From Paulinella micropora (Eukaryota; Cercozoa; Imbricatea; Euglyphida; Paulinellidae): a stretch of 64,000 bases of DNA. The translations under genes and the position numbers were made by a program. The DNA lies in assembly GCA_019918135.1 (NCBI GenBank), contig WBZZ01002985.1, forward strand, positions 32,962 to 96,961. The letters are read 5' to 3'. Shown piece after piece: positions 50,111-59,510 of this stretch; the first letter of the stretch is position 1; every line of letters begins with the position of its first letter. Under the pieces are notes generated by a model. The model worked only from the letters and a program-made list of their open reading frames with translations. It searched no databases and was not told where the DNA came from.

Positions 50111-50362
50111 GGCCGGGCGGGTCGTTGGTGCCGGGGGGGGGGCCTGGCTCCCCTGGGGCCGTCGGGCGGCCGCCAAGGAAGGGAAGGAGGGGGCCCCCCT
50201 CCCCTCTCCCCCCCCCCGCCGTCCTCCCCCCCCCCACCCTTCGCCCCGTCGTTTCCCCGCGCGGGGTCTCCTGCCTAAAGCGGGTTGTGCCTGTGCCGTA
50301 GTTAGCAGGCGTAGCGCCGCCCCCGAACTGGCTCCCCGGACTCTCTGCCTCCCTGCCCCGCG
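50111..50362. repeat. promoter region of LRR gene 2
   Basis: Second copy of the region before LRR gene 1, with the GGCCGTCGGGCGGCCGCC block, CCTAAAGCGG and leader conserved. It lies between the deleted gene copy and LRR gene 2, so both share a divergent control region, as do the intact 629-aa gene and its neighbour. Confidence 0.6.
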
Positions 50363-52591
50363 ATGACTCAGCCCTCCAGGTCCCCTGGTGCACTGCCCCC
50401 CTCCCCGCCCCCGAACACCACCCCCTCTCTCCTTACCCACCGCGCACTGGTTGTGTCCTGCAGGCGCCGCGACCAGGCGCCGCCCGGCGAGCCCGGCGTC
50501 CTGGGGCCGCGGCTCGCGCCCTTCCTGTGCGGGACGGTGGACGCGCTCGGCCTTGCCTGCACGTCCGAGGCCTGGTACCACCAAGTGGTGCGAGCACCGG
50601 CCTTCTGGCGCCACCGCACGCTGCCCGAGCTCGACTTCCGTCTCGCGGCGCACCGGAACCTCTTCGCGCTCCTGGGCGAAACCTGGCGGCGGGCGCACGT
50701 AACCTGCGAACACGTCTGGCTGCTCGCGGACACGCGTGCGGACCCGCCCCTGCCGCGGCAGAACCTGCGCGGCCTGGTCGTCCGGCACCTGTCCTTGGTG
50801 GACGAGGACAGCCACGACGACTGCGCCGTCACGGCGGAGACGCTCCAGCAGCTGCCGGAGTTCTGTCCGCAACTCCGACGACTGGACCTCCCGAGCCTGG
50901 CCCCCGACGTGACGGACGAAGTCTGGCTAGCTTGTGTGACCTCGCTCCCGGACCTGACCAGCCTGGATTTTGCGGGCTTCACCGACACGCGCTTGGAAGC
51001 GCTGGTGCAGACCCGAAGCCACTGGACGCGGCTAGGCTTCCAGCACTCGCGCATTACCGGCGCGGGACTGCAAGCTTCGCTGCCTCTTGTGCAGGGCCTG
51101 GCAGAGCTGGACCTGACCGCCTGCGATGAGCTGGCGCCAGGGAATCCGGGCTATGACCCGCCTTGGCTTGCGGACGCGGGGGGGTTTGGCCAGTGGGGCC
51201 GCTACTTGCGCGTGCTGAACTTGTCGCCCTCTGGCGAGGCGCAGTGGAGCGTACAGGGGGCGTGGGTCCAGCGCCTAGTGTGGCTACCCCGACTCCAAGA
51301 ACTAAACCTCCGCGATAATGATGACGTCGGCGCGATACGGGCAATGCGAGTCCTGTGCTCTCTAGGACGGTTCCGGGAGCTCAGGAAACTCGATCTCAGT
51401 GGGAGGGCGAGAGTGACCACAGAAGATCTTGACTTCTTGTCACTGCTGTGGAGACTCGAGGAGCTGCACCTTCCGAAGGGTCATGTCCCACGGAACGAAG
51501 AAGCCACTCTCCCGGAATCTTACCAGCGCCCCCGAACCGACATGTACCTCGCGGGAGCCTGCCTGCGGCATGTCCAAGGGCTCACGCGGCTCCGGACTCT
51601 AACGACGGACCTATCTTGCACAGACGAGGAGCTACGCGCGCTCCAGCAACTGACCAACCTGCGCACGCTACAGCTGAGCGTCTCCACGGACACCCTCATT
51701 ACCGACGCAGGGCTGGCCGCCCTAGCCGGTCTCACGGCACTCGAGGAGCTAACGGTGTGCGGGGCTCGGAACATACAAGGCCCGGGGCTAACTCACCTGC
51801 GGCCCCTGGCGAGGCTACGGAAGCTAGTCCTCCGGGACTGCGGCCTGACGGGCGAGGGGCTGGCAGCTCTGCCGTCCCTGCGCGGCCTGCAGGAGCTGCA
51901 CCTCGGCGGCTGTACCAACCTCACCGACCAGGCGCTTGTCTCACTGGGGCAACCCCGCAACCTGCGAGTGCTCAGCCTGCGAGATTGTCGCAAGCTGACC
52001 GGTACCGGGCTGGCTCGCCTGTGCTCATTAGTAGAGCTTGACCTCGGGGGGTGCTCGGGCCTCACGGACGAGGGGCTGGGCTGCGTACCCCCGCTGCCCG
52101 GCCTGCGACTGCTGAGGCTCGGGTCCACCCATGCGAGCTGGACGGCGGCTGGCTTAGCCGCGCTGTGGCCCAAGCTACCCCGCCTCGAGGAGCTGGACCT
52201 CTCGCTGCCCCCCAGCCTCGACGGGCTAAACCTCTTGCCTGCCCCAGCCGGCTCTGTGAGCCAGCCGCCGGCGCCCTTGCAGCTCCCCCCCGACCTGTGG
52301 AGGTGCCAGCTGGAGGGCCTGGAGAACGCCTGGTCCTACCCACTGCTTAAGAAGCTGCTGCAACGCCTGACACTGCTCCAGGTACTGGGGCTGCAAGGCG
52401 AAAGCCAGAGACGGGTACTGGGGCTGCAAAGCGAAAGCGAGAGTGGCCTCACACTGGAGGATCTCAGGGACGTGGTGAATCTTTTCCCCCAGCTACGGCG
52501 CTTGAAGGTCAGCGGGGCACTGTTGACCCCGTTGTACGAGCCCGACGAGCCGGTGGCGGTGCAGGAGGACGAGCGGCTCTGGCTCCTGTGA
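50363..52591 (+). CDS. LRR / F-box-like protein 2
   Basis: 742 residues if read straight through, 714 if 50380-50463 is spliced. ATG 50363 (MTQPSR). The F-box-like segment (LGLACTSEAWYHQVVRAPAFW) precedes leucine-rich repeats such as LTDQALVSLGQPRNLRVLSL and LVELDLGGCSGLTDEGL. A 27-base near-duplication (GTACTGGGGCTGCAA..CGAAAGC) lies at 52382-52440. Closely related to LRR gene 1 in the first ~230 residues and more divergent afterwards, consistent with diversification of the ligand surface. Confidence 0.8.
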   Translation: MTQPSRSPGALPPSPPPNTTPSLLTHRALVVSCRRRDQAPPGEPGVLGPRLAPFLCGTVDALGLACTSEAWYHQVVRAPAFWRHRTLPELDFRLAAHRNLFALLGETWRRAHVTCEHVWLLADTRADPPLPRQNLRGLVVRHLSLVDEDSHDDCAVTAETLQQLPEFCPQLRRLDLPSLAPDVTDEVWLACVTSLPDLTSLDFAGFTDTRLEALVQTRSHWTRLGFQHSRITGAGLQASLPLVQGLAELDLTACDELAPGNPGYDPPWLADAGGFGQWGRYLRVLNLSPSGEAQWSVQGAWVQRLVWLPRLQELNLRDNDDVGAIRAMRVLCSLGRFRELRKLDLSGRARVTTEDLDFLSLLWRLEELHLPKGHVPRNEEATLPESYQRPRTDMYLAGACLRHVQGLTRLRTLTTDLSCTDEELRALQQLTNLRTLQLSVSTDTLITDAGLAALAGLTALEELTVCGARNIQGPGLTHLRPLARLRKLVLRDCGLTGEGLAALPSLRGLQELHLGGCTNLTDQALVSLGQPRNLRVLSLRDCRKLTGTGLARLCSLVELDLGGCSGLTDEGLGCVPPLPGLRLLRLGSTHASWTAAGLAALWPKLPRLEELDLSLPPSLDGLNLLPAPAGSVSQPPAPLQLPPDLWRCQLEGLENAWSYPLLKKLLQRLTLLQVLGLQGESQRRVLGLQSESESGLTLEDLRDVVNLFPQLRRLKVSGALLTPLYEPDEPVAVQEDERLWLL
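50380..50463 (+). other. candidate spliceosomal intron in LRR gene 2 (84 bases)
   Basis: GTCCCCTGGTGC at the 5' end and TGGTTGTGTCCTGCAG at the 3' end, matching the LRR gene 1 segment at both ends while the middle differs in length and sequence. Being 84 bases (28 codons, no stop), it can also be translated, so here splicing is optional for the frame. Confidence 0.45.
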
Positions 52592-52746
52592 ACACTCGGG
52601 TGGTGCACGCCCTCACCCTGCTGGTGTGGGGGCCGGCCCTTGCCCTCCCCCCCCCCGAGCACCGGGCAGTCATGCTTGGACCCAGTGCCTGCGGGGCCCG
52701 GCGGCTGCCCTGTCGGGAGCCAAGTACTAGGGACGGCAGAACCAGC

Positions 52747-52752
52747 AATAAA
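52747..52752 (+). terminator. poly(A) signal of LRR gene 2
   Basis: AATAAA about 155 bases after the stop, just before the convergent 629-aa gene. Confidence 0.55.
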
Positions 52753-52820
52753 AACTTTTAATCCTCAGCCAAAAAAACTTCGGTACTAGAGTCCCGGCAG
52801 GGCGCGAACCCCCGGGCTGA

Positions 52821-54710
52821 TCAGAGCCGGTCGATCGGGGACGAGGCCAGGGCCCGCCACCAGCGCTGGCTCTCGGCCTCCGGCGCGAGCAGAAAGGCAC
52901 CAAGGGCCCGCAGGAGCTCCTGCAACGGCCGCCCGCACAGCGTAGTCCAGGCCCGCTGCTCCAGCTGCCTGAGATGGCTCGCAGTGCCGTAGGGGGTCAC
53001 CTCCAGGCCTAGGGCGCGCTGGTCCTCTGCCTCACGGGCGTGCGGCGCTGGGGCGGTGGCCGGCGGCGGGACGTCGAGCCGGCGCCCCTCGTCTGGGTCG
53101 GCCACGAGCCCGGCGCCCAGGCTGTGCTGCACCACGGACCACGCGCTGCGCCAGCAGCCGGCCTCCCATGGCCACGCAGGGTCCGGCGCCTCGCGCGAGG
53201 CCGAGAGCCGGCAGGCCGCCGGCAACACCGAGAGCGCGAAGGCCAGGGCCAGCGTTGAGCTCAGCGTTGAGCTCAGCACCCCCCAGTCCACCACCGGGCG
53301 GCGGGACCCCGGGGGCACGGAAGCCAAGACCTCGCCTGCGGCGGCCAGCAGCCGGGGCCAGGCCTCGGTGCGGACGGGGCAGAACCCCGCGCCCTCGGGG
53401 TCCCGCCGGTACAGGCCACCCTGCCAACGGCAGGCAAACAGCCAGGGCTCCCGCGGCAGCGGGTCCGGCAGCGCGGCCAAGAACGCAGATTCGTCGCTGA
53501 CCTCGGCCAGCCGCAGGCGGCTGCCGGCAGACAGCGCCCGGGCGAGGGTCTCCGAAGCCAGGCACAGGCACGCGGGCAGGCGCAGGTGCTCGGGCGTCAG
53601 CGCGGCGAAGGCCTCGGCGATCGTGGCCCGGGGCCCGAGCCCCAGCGTCGTGCACACCAGCGAGTGGACGGGGGGAAGCCAGGGCGAGAACAGGAGCCGG
53701 CGCTGTGCCCACTCCCAGCGCAACCCCGGGGGCAAGGCGCGGAGGATTTCGCGGGCCCAGTGGCAGTACAGCCAGGACTCGGGGCCCCCGGTTTCCAGGT
53801 ACACCAGGTGGGAAGGGCCCCAGGCCGCCTCGGTGCGCCGTAGGCAGTCCCGGGTCAGCTGCTCGACTCGGCCCCGCGCCCAGGGCCGCAGCGCCCGGGA
53901 CCGTGCCCGCTGCTGGCCCGCTCGCACCACCGCCAGCGGCTCCAGCGTGACGACGTCGAAGATCTGCAAGACGCTGAGCCCCGGGGGCCCGAGCGGCTGG
54001 CCGCAGCAGAGTAGGGGAGCGCCTGGCTGCTGCTTTCCCCCGCGGGGGAACAGCTGGGCGCACGAGGAGCAGGCCCGGGCGAAGTCGAGCAAGAGGCTGA
54101 GGTAGCAAGGGGCCTCGCGGTAGCGCGCCCGCCAGTCGGAGAAAGCTTCGGGAGAGAAGAGCCGGGTGAGGCGGGGATCGTAGCAGGTGTTACAGGCCGG
54201 CCGCCGCAGCTGGCGTTCGTACGACTGCTGGCCTCGTGGCTGGCACGGGGCCGCGAGCCACAGGAGCAGCAAGACGGCCCGGCAGCGTGCGGAGGCCACG
54301 TAGGAATAGTAAGGCTCCCGCAGCAGCCAGCGCGAGGACGGGGCGAGGCGGAGGCCGCCCGCCGGGGGCCGGACTTCTCGCGCCGCGGCCGCGAGGCAGG
54401 CGGGCCCGCGTGGGTGCAGGCCCGTGTGGTGGAACACCTGGTGCAGCAAGGGACGGGCCAGCGTGGGGAAGCGGGCGAAAGCCCCCTGCGTGGCCAGCGC
54501 CCGCAACAGCCACTTGGAGGCCAGGGCCAGGGCTACGAGGTCACGGTACCGCGCGTAGTCCACCGCGCCGGACCGGCAGGCGAGCAAGAACACCGTGGCC
54601 TGGTACCCGGTGCCCGCGCCCAGCACTAGCCGGGCCGCAGGCGTAGCGTCGTCGTGCTGGGCCTTGTGGCGCTTGGGGCCGGGCCTGGGGAGCAGGGCGT
54701 CGTGGTCCAT
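52821..54710 (-). CDS. unknown 629-aa protein, possible F-box-type N-terminus
   Basis: Starts at ATG 54710 (MDHDALLPRPGPKRHKAQHDD). The first 120 residues contain a basic tail, then helices with a pattern like an F-box (AVDYARYRDLVALALASKWL). Two Cys pairs follow (CNTCYDPRL; CSSCAQLFPRGG with CCGQP) that may bind zinc, and then a long helical C-terminal half. Unbroken frame. A copy with a 1.65-kb internal deletion lies at 49818-50110. Function unknown; the company of F-box genes is the only hint of a ubiquitin link. Confidence 0.65.
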   Translation of the reverse strand: MDHDALLPRPGPKRHKAQHDDATPAARLVLGAGTGYQATVFLLACRSGAVDYARYRDLVALALASKWLLRALATQGAFARFPTLARPLLHQVFHHTGLHPRGPACLAAAAREVRPPAGGLRLAPSSRWLLREPYYSYVASARCRAVLLLLWLAAPCQPRGQQSYERQLRRPACNTCYDPRLTRLFSPEAFSDWRARYREAPCYLSLLLDFARACSSCAQLFPRGGKQQPGAPLLCCGQPLGPPGLSVLQIFDVVTLEPLAVVRAGQQRARSRALRPWARGRVEQLTRDCLRRTEAAWGPSHLVYLETGGPESWLYCHWAREILRALPPGLRWEWAQRRLLFSPWLPPVHSLVCTTLGLGPRATIAEAFAALTPEHLRLPACLCLASETLARALSAGSRLRLAEVSDESAFLAALPDPLPREPWLFACRWQGGLYRRDPEGAGFCPVRTEAWPRLLAAAGEVLASVPPGSRRPVVDWGVLSSTLSSTLALAFALSVLPAACRLSASREAPDPAWPWEAGCWRSAWSVVQHSLGAGLVADPDEGRRLDVPPPATAPAPHAREAEDQRALGLEVTPYGTASHLRQLEQRAWTTLCGRPLQELLRALGAFLLAPEAESQRWWRALASSPIDRL

Positions 54711-55364
54711 GCCGGGCGGGTCGTTTGTGTCGGGGGCCGCCGGCTGTGGGTAGCTGCGTGCGCCCCCACCCGCGCACTCGCGCGTGCGCCCGCGCGTGTG
54801 CCCTCCGTGCCACGGCGTACGCGCGTGCTCCCTCCCCCTCACCGGCGCGTGCCAGTGGCGCGCGCGGGGGGCGCCCGCCCTCATCACTGGCACGCACTGC
54901 GGGCGCGCCCCCTCCCCGCGCCACCGCGCCGTGGGGCACGCGAGGCGGGCAGCGCCCCCGCGCCCCCTGGAGGCCTCTCCCCCCCCCGGGCCCGCCCGGG
55001 CGGGGCTCCGCGCGCGCCGAGGGAAGGGGGGGGAAGCCAGGGGAAGGGAGGGAGGGGGCGCGCGCGCGGGGGAGGGGAAGGGGCACGGGAGCGGGGCACG
55101 GGGCGCCCCCCGCGTGCGCCCCCCCCCGCGCTCCCCTCCCCCCTCCCCCGGCGGCGTGGGCACCAAAAGTTCTCCGCGTCCCTGCCGCCAGGAGAGCAGC
55201 AGCGTCCTCCCTCTCGCGTACCGATACCGCAGGAGGACCCCCGCCCTCCTCCCCACCGCCGCCCAACCCTTCCCCCTCCCCCCTTCTCCCCCGCGCTCCT
55301 CGCCCGGCCCGTTACGCTAGGCCCAGCCGGACCCAGCGGACCCAGCGGACCCCAGTCCAGCCTC
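54711..55364. other. long divergent promoter region
   Basis: 654 bases between the 629-aa gene (-) and the SR-rich gene (+). It has many GCGCG motifs, long C and G runs, GTGGGCACCAAAAGTTCTCC (a variant of the GGCACAAAA element) near 55157, and a GACCCAGCGGACCCAGCGGA tandem just before the SR gene. Large ORFs here on both strands are extensions without ATG support. Confidence 0.45.
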
Positions 55365-56297
55365 ATGTCGACGGCGGGCGCCGCGGACAGTGGAGGCCAC
55401 GCTAGCCTCCAGAGCCTCGGGCGGCCGGCCCCGGCGCAGCAGGAACCGGCGCCGCTGCCACCGCTCGGCGCGAGCCGCCGCGACGCGCCGTCCCGCCGGG
55501 GCGGCTACGACCAGGACTACTGGCGCGGTGGGCGCAGCCGCAGCAACGAAAGGCGGGAGCGCCGCCACGGCGGTTCTGCCCGCCAGCACCACTGGGACAG
55601 GAGCCGGAGCCGCAGCTGGGGGAGGGCGTGGCGCAGCCGGGAGCGCAGGAGCGCCAGCCGGAGCCGCAGCCGGAGCCGCAGCCCTCCACCCCGGCGTTCG
55701 CGTTCACGCCGAGAGAGGGAGGCCTGGCAGGCGTACCAGCGACAGCCGGAGGAGCTCCCTGCGTGGGGCACGGGCGCTCGCCAGCACCCGCCTCCCGGCC
55801 AGTCCTGGCGGGCGGACAAGGCTGACCCCTGGGGCGGCTCCGGGGCAGCGAACGGCCAGGCGGCTCCGGACGCCGAGCCGGTAGCCCCGGCGGCCCCGGC
55901 GGGCCCGGTGGTGTCGCACGCCTCGACCGCGGTGCAGGCGTCACGGGCCATGCAGTCCGTGGTAGACCAGCCCGCCGACCACTCTCCTCGCACGCCACTC
56001 CTGTCGACCGCGCTGCGAGACGGCGCGGGCGAGGCCCGTGTGCTCGCCACGTCGCCCACCCAGGTCATCCTGGCCCCCGACGCCCGGTTGCGCGGGGAGG
56101 AACACAAGTGTCTCAAGGCGGCCATCCAGCTCCTGGACAAACAAAAGCTCTTTATGCCCAGACTCTTCAGCTCCCTGCAGGTCATGGAGCAATTGACACA
56201 GCGTGTAGACGCACTGGAAGCTAGGCTCGCGGACCTGGAGCTGCAGGCCAGGAACGTCAATGCCAACATGAGCCAGGCCTTCCCGGGTGGTATTTAA
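55365..56297 (+). CDS. SR-rich protein with C-terminal coiled coil
   Basis: 310 residues from ATG 55365. Residues about 45-125 are packed with RS/SR and RE/RD dipeptides (RSRSNERRERRHGG, SASRSRSRSRSPPPRRSRSR), the hallmark of splicing-factor RS domains that are phosphorylated by SR kinases and bind RNA or splicing factors. No RRM is present. The last ~65 residues form a short coiled coil (VMEQLTQRVDALEARLADLE) for oligomerisation. It could be a splicing modulator or an RNA/DNA-packaging protein with protamine-like charge; both are inference. Confidence 0.7.
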   Translation: MSTAGAADSGGHASLQSLGRPAPAQQEPAPLPPLGASRRDAPSRRGGYDQDYWRGGRSRSNERRERRHGGSARQHHWDRSRSRSWGRAWRSRERRSASRSRSRSRSPPPRRSRSRREREAWQAYQRQPEELPAWGTGARQHPPPGQSWRADKADPWGGSGAANGQAAPDAEPVAPAAPAGPVVSHASTAVQASRAMQSVVDQPADHSPRTPLLSTALRDGAGEARVLATSPTQVILAPDARLRGEEHKCLKAAIQLLDKQKLFMPRLFSSLQVMEQLTQRVDALEARLADLELQARNVNANMSQAFPGGI

Positions 56298-56638
56298 TCA
56301 AGACCCGAGCCAGGACGGGGCGGCGCCCCTTGCTACCCTCGCGTGCTCTCTCTCTTTCTCTCTCGGCCGGCCTGCCCCCGTCTGGGGTCCAACTACACCC
56401 CTCCCTGGCTCTCTCTCTCTCTCTCTCGGCCGGCCGGCCTGCCCCGCCTGGGAGGGTTGCTGGTCCTACTGCAAGCTCATTAAAGAAATTTAAGTTTGAG
56501 CGTACGCGATTTCCCCCCGGGCGCTGCCGGCGCACACACCGGGCCCCTCCCCACCTGCCCCCCCCCACCGGAGCCAGCGACTAGCCCCCCACGCCTAGCT
56601 GCCCCCTCCATCCTCCTCGGGGTGCGGCCGCCCCACGC
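56298..56638. other. spacer between convergent genes with CT tracts
   Basis: Two copies of CTCTCTCTCGGCCGGCCTGCC separated by ~60 bases (about 56355 and 56418), then CATTAAAGAAATTT near 56478, the likely 3'-end region of the SR gene. No gene. Confidence 0.5.
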
Positions 56639-57724
56639 CTAGCTGGGCGGGCACGGGCAGGGCCCCCGGCCTGGCTGGCAGGCAGGTGCGGGCGAGCAGC
56701 GCCTGGCGCAGCCCCGGCCATTGGTCCCGATCCCGGGCGGGGGGCATTGCTGCTGCGCGAGCAGAGACAGGCGTTGGCAGGCCAGCGCCAGGCGCTGCTC
56801 GTGCTCTGTAGTCTGCTCGCCGTCGGCAGCTAGCAGCCCGTCCACCTCGGCCGCGTACCGCCGCCCCAGGTTGTGGCGCCGGAGCGCCAGGCAGCGCAGC
56901 GCAAGTGGTTTGAGGTCGGGCACCTGCACCAGCTGGTAGCGGCTCTGGTTCGGGTGAAAGATGGCAAGGTACAGGCCCTGCACCGGCAGCTGGAGCTGTC
57001 GCTCGGCTAGCACGCGGTAGAGGTTCAGCTGCAGGCTGTAATGCGAGTAGTTACAGTCCTGTAGCTCGGCGCACGGCCCCAGGCCCGTGCGCTTGCCGAA
57101 GCCGCGCCGGCGCAGGGCCTTGCAGCGTTTCCAGTCCACGATGACGAGCGCGCCCGACCGCGGGCACCTGAACAGCATGTCGCAGGAGCCGGCCAGGAGG
57201 TACCTGGGCGAGAACAGGACCAGTTCCGTGCGCCAGGGCAGCCACCCGCGCGGCAGCACCTCCCGGGCGTGGAAATCATGGAACTGGACGTACTCGGGGC
57301 CCAGCGCGCGGGGGGCTAGCTCCGGCACGCACGGCTGCACGTCGTTGTAGAACGCCTCGATGTACGCGTGCAGTCTGGTGCCAAGCTCGCACGCCTCGGC
57401 CCCCAGCCTCTGCCACTCAAGTTCCAGTTCGTCGGCCGCTACGCCACGCCTGGCCGCCACCTCGGCGGCTACGCGCTTGCTCTCAAAGGGCGGGAAAAAT
57501 GAGTGGACGACCCCCGTCACGCTGTCGGGCAGCAGCACCCACCCGCCGTCCGGCGCCCGCAGCTGGTACGTGTGCGGGCCGGCGTCGAAGGCGGCGCCGC
57601 CGTCGCTGGGCTGGGGGTACAGCCGGGACAGGATGTCGCAGTCGTCGCTGTGCCGGGCCAGGAAGCTCGACAGGCGGTCGGCGGGCGCGGGGGTGGCACT
57701 CACCTCGGGCGCGGGCTGCGTCAT
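56639..57724 (-). CDS. PD-(D/E)XK family nuclease
   Basis: 361 residues from ATG 57724, the first ATG in frame; upstream sequence in frame is Pro/Arg-rich spacer. The nuclease core shows GTRLHAYIEAF (helix with conserved Glu), LAGSCDMLFRCP (motif II Asp), LVIVDWKRCK (DxK-like catalytic strand, with the acidic D and WK replacing ExK) and a following Gln/Tyr helix (HYSLQLNLYRVLAE). The order fits RecB/Cas4-like exonucleases, which in viruses process DNA ends or recombination intermediates. Three Cys in the C-terminal tail are not spaced as an Fe-S cluster. The family call is firm, the exact role is not. Confidence 0.8.
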   Translation of the reverse strand: MTQPAPEVSATPAPADRLSSFLARHSDDCDILSRLYPQPSDGGAAFDAGPHTYQLRAPDGGWVLLPDSVTGVVHSFFPPFESKRVAAEVAARRGVAADELELEWQRLGAEACELGTRLHAYIEAFYNDVQPCVPELAPRALGPEYVQFHDFHAREVLPRGWLPWRTELVLFSPRYLLAGSCDMLFRCPRSGALVIVDWKRCKALRRRGFGKRTGLGPCAELQDCNYSHYSLQLNLYRVLAERQLQLPVQGLYLAIFHPNQSRYQLVQVPDLKPLALRCLALRRHNLGRRYAAEVDGLLAADGEQTTEHEQRLALACQRLSLLAQQQCPPPGIGTNGRGCARRCSPAPACQPGRGPCPCPPS

Positions 57725-58067
57725 CCGGCCTTGTGGGCCAGGCAGACACCCCCTCCGAGGGAGGGGGGGGCGCGGCCTGCGCCCCCGTGGGGGGGGGCCG
57801 TTCGGCGCGCCGGCCGCGGCTGGGAGGGGCCGTTGGCGCTCCCTCCCCCGGCGCCCCGCTGCTCCGTGGCCCGTGGGCCGGCAGGCGGCGGGGGTGGACA
57901 CAGGCAGAGAGGGGGGGGCTTCTTAGCGGGAGGGAGGCAGGCCTCACGTGCTTTTTAATGACGGGCGTTCTGCTAACCTGTGGCAGGGGCAGGGAAGGAG
58001 GGAGGGGCTCTGGCGGCGCTCGGTCTGGTCGTCCCGCGGAGCCAGGTGCGCCGCGGGGTGGGGGGGG
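57725..58067. other. spacer, nothing recognised
   Basis: G/C-rich sequence upstream of the nuclease gene. CTTTTTAATGACGG near 57952 may be a 3' element of the DUF1152-like gene. Confidence 0.4.
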
Positions 58068-59435
58068 CTACAATCTCATCGAGCTCGCGCCCTGTCGGTT
58101 CTGCCCTTTGGCTGCGTTGTAGGAAAAGACGAAGCAGTTGCTGAGCCGCAGCAGGAAGTCCCTGCAATCATCTGGATATCCGGAGACCTCCAGTTGCGTC
58201 TTGGCTCGGTTGTTCCCTTCCCGAGCCCCTGTATGGTAGGACTTCAGGTACGTTAGCAGCAAATTAGAGGCTTCTGCCCCCGCAGCCTCCATTTGGTGCT
58301 TCATTCGTATGGCCTCCGTGAAGCAGTCGTTCGCCCGTCCGGGCACGAGGCTGGCCCAGGCTAGGTCCAGCTGCAGCAGGCCTACGCCAAAAGCTTCAGC
58401 CAGCGTAGGGTCCTCTGTGGCCCGTACTTCTGTAGGTGCGGTGAAAGCAGCTACCTCCTGCTTGGCCTCTAGGAAAGCAGCTACCTCCTGCTTGGCCTCT
58501 AGGAAAGTGGCGTGCGCATCGCAGCCCGGCCCGAAAACCTCCAGTCTGAGTTCGGTAAAACCCTGCACACGCTTGCTGGTGTAGATTTCCTCCAGCGCGC
58601 GCAGAACGCAGGCGTCGCGCTGTTCGCTGCGCGGGGTCAAGATATTACCCCCCACGTTCAGCACAATGACCGTGAGCTTCTCGGATGGCCGGCGCTGCGA
58701 CGAGAGGAATTTACGCAGGCACTTCTGCATCTGGCTGAGATCCCGCCGGCTCTGTGTCCCCGTTGCAGAGGGGAACAACCAAGCCTCTACGGGCTCTAGC
58801 CCCATTTTCTTGAATTCTTCTCGGGCCTGGTAGGTCGCAATCGGCTCTTGTACGAGGGCGCCGTCCGCGAAGGCGGCGGTGTGAAGCAGCTGGGAGACCT
58901 TGTTCTCCGTTCCCTTGGGCATCATGGCCGGGAATTTCTCTCGGACCAGTTTCTGCATGGTAGCTTCGTTCCGGGGTTCCACTTGGAAGCAGCCGTGACC
59001 CTTCGCCTGTGGTGCCACCGCGTGCCACCACCACAATGCCTCCCGCTCGCTTAGGCTTCCGCGCGCGAGCCCTTTCTGTTGCAGGTTATGGCTTCCTGTC
59101 ATGAGGTTCTGCTGGTAAGCCTCGGGGGTGTAGCCCGCCGTCAACGTTACCCACCGCCCTCCCGACTGCAGTGACCCGATAGCCGCGCGCACCAACGCCG
59201 ACATGTAGTCATGCCCCCCGCCGGCTCCCACGACTATAGTCAGGGCCTGGTCGTTCTTCTCGGGCTCTGGCGCTGAGCGCACCAGGAATTTTCGCACGAA
59301 CTGAGGGAAGAGCACAGTCCCCTCCGCTGCCACTTCCCTGTCCTCCGCTCTGTCTGCTGGCTTGCGCGGTTTCGGCTTCAGCAGTCCGCAGACCTTGCAC
59401 TCGCCTAGCCCTGCTGAGTGGTTGCGCGTCTCCAT
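58068..59435 (-). CDS. DUF1152-like protein with N-terminal Cys pair
   Basis: 455 residues from ATG 59435, unbroken. CKVCGLLKPKPRK near the N-terminus may bind zinc. LTIVVGAGGGHDYMSALVRA at about residues 85-105 matches the glycine-rich strand-loop-helix of DUF1152 proteins (usually GxGGGGD), and a second strand-helix LTVIVLNVGGNILTPRSE follows. A 30-base tandem duplication at about 58445-58505 gives two copies of FLEAKQEVAA. DUF1152 members have no settled function; a nucleotide or sugar ligand is plausible from the loop. Base composition is milder than in its neighbours, as for the 550-aa gene. Confidence 0.6.
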   Translation of the reverse strand: METRNHSAGLGECKVCGLLKPKPRKPADRAEDREVAAEGTVLFPQFVRKFLVRSAPEPEKNDQALTIVVGAGGGHDYMSALVRAAIGSLQSGGRWVTLTAGYTPEAYQQNLMTGSHNLQQKGLARGSLSEREALWWWHAVAPQAKGHGCFQVEPRNEATMQKLVREKFPAMMPKGTENKVSQLLHTAAFADGALVQEPIATYQAREEFKKMGLEPVEAWLFPSATGTQSRRDLSQMQKCLRKFLSSQRRPSEKLTVIVLNVGGNILTPRSEQRDACVLRALEEIYTSKRVQGFTELRLEVFGPGCDAHATFLEAKQEVAAFLEAKQEVAAFTAPTEVRATEDPTLAEAFGVGLLQLDLAWASLVPGRANDCFTEAIRMKHQMEAAGAEASNLLLTYLKSYHTGAREGNNRAKTQLEVSGYPDDCRDFLLRLSNCFVFSYNAAKGQNRQGASSMRL

Positions 59436-59510
59436 AGCTGCCGGTGTTTGCTTAGTTATGGGGCTCGGGCGGGCCCGGCACCTCGCTCTCGCACTGGGCG
59501 GCGTCGGTGG

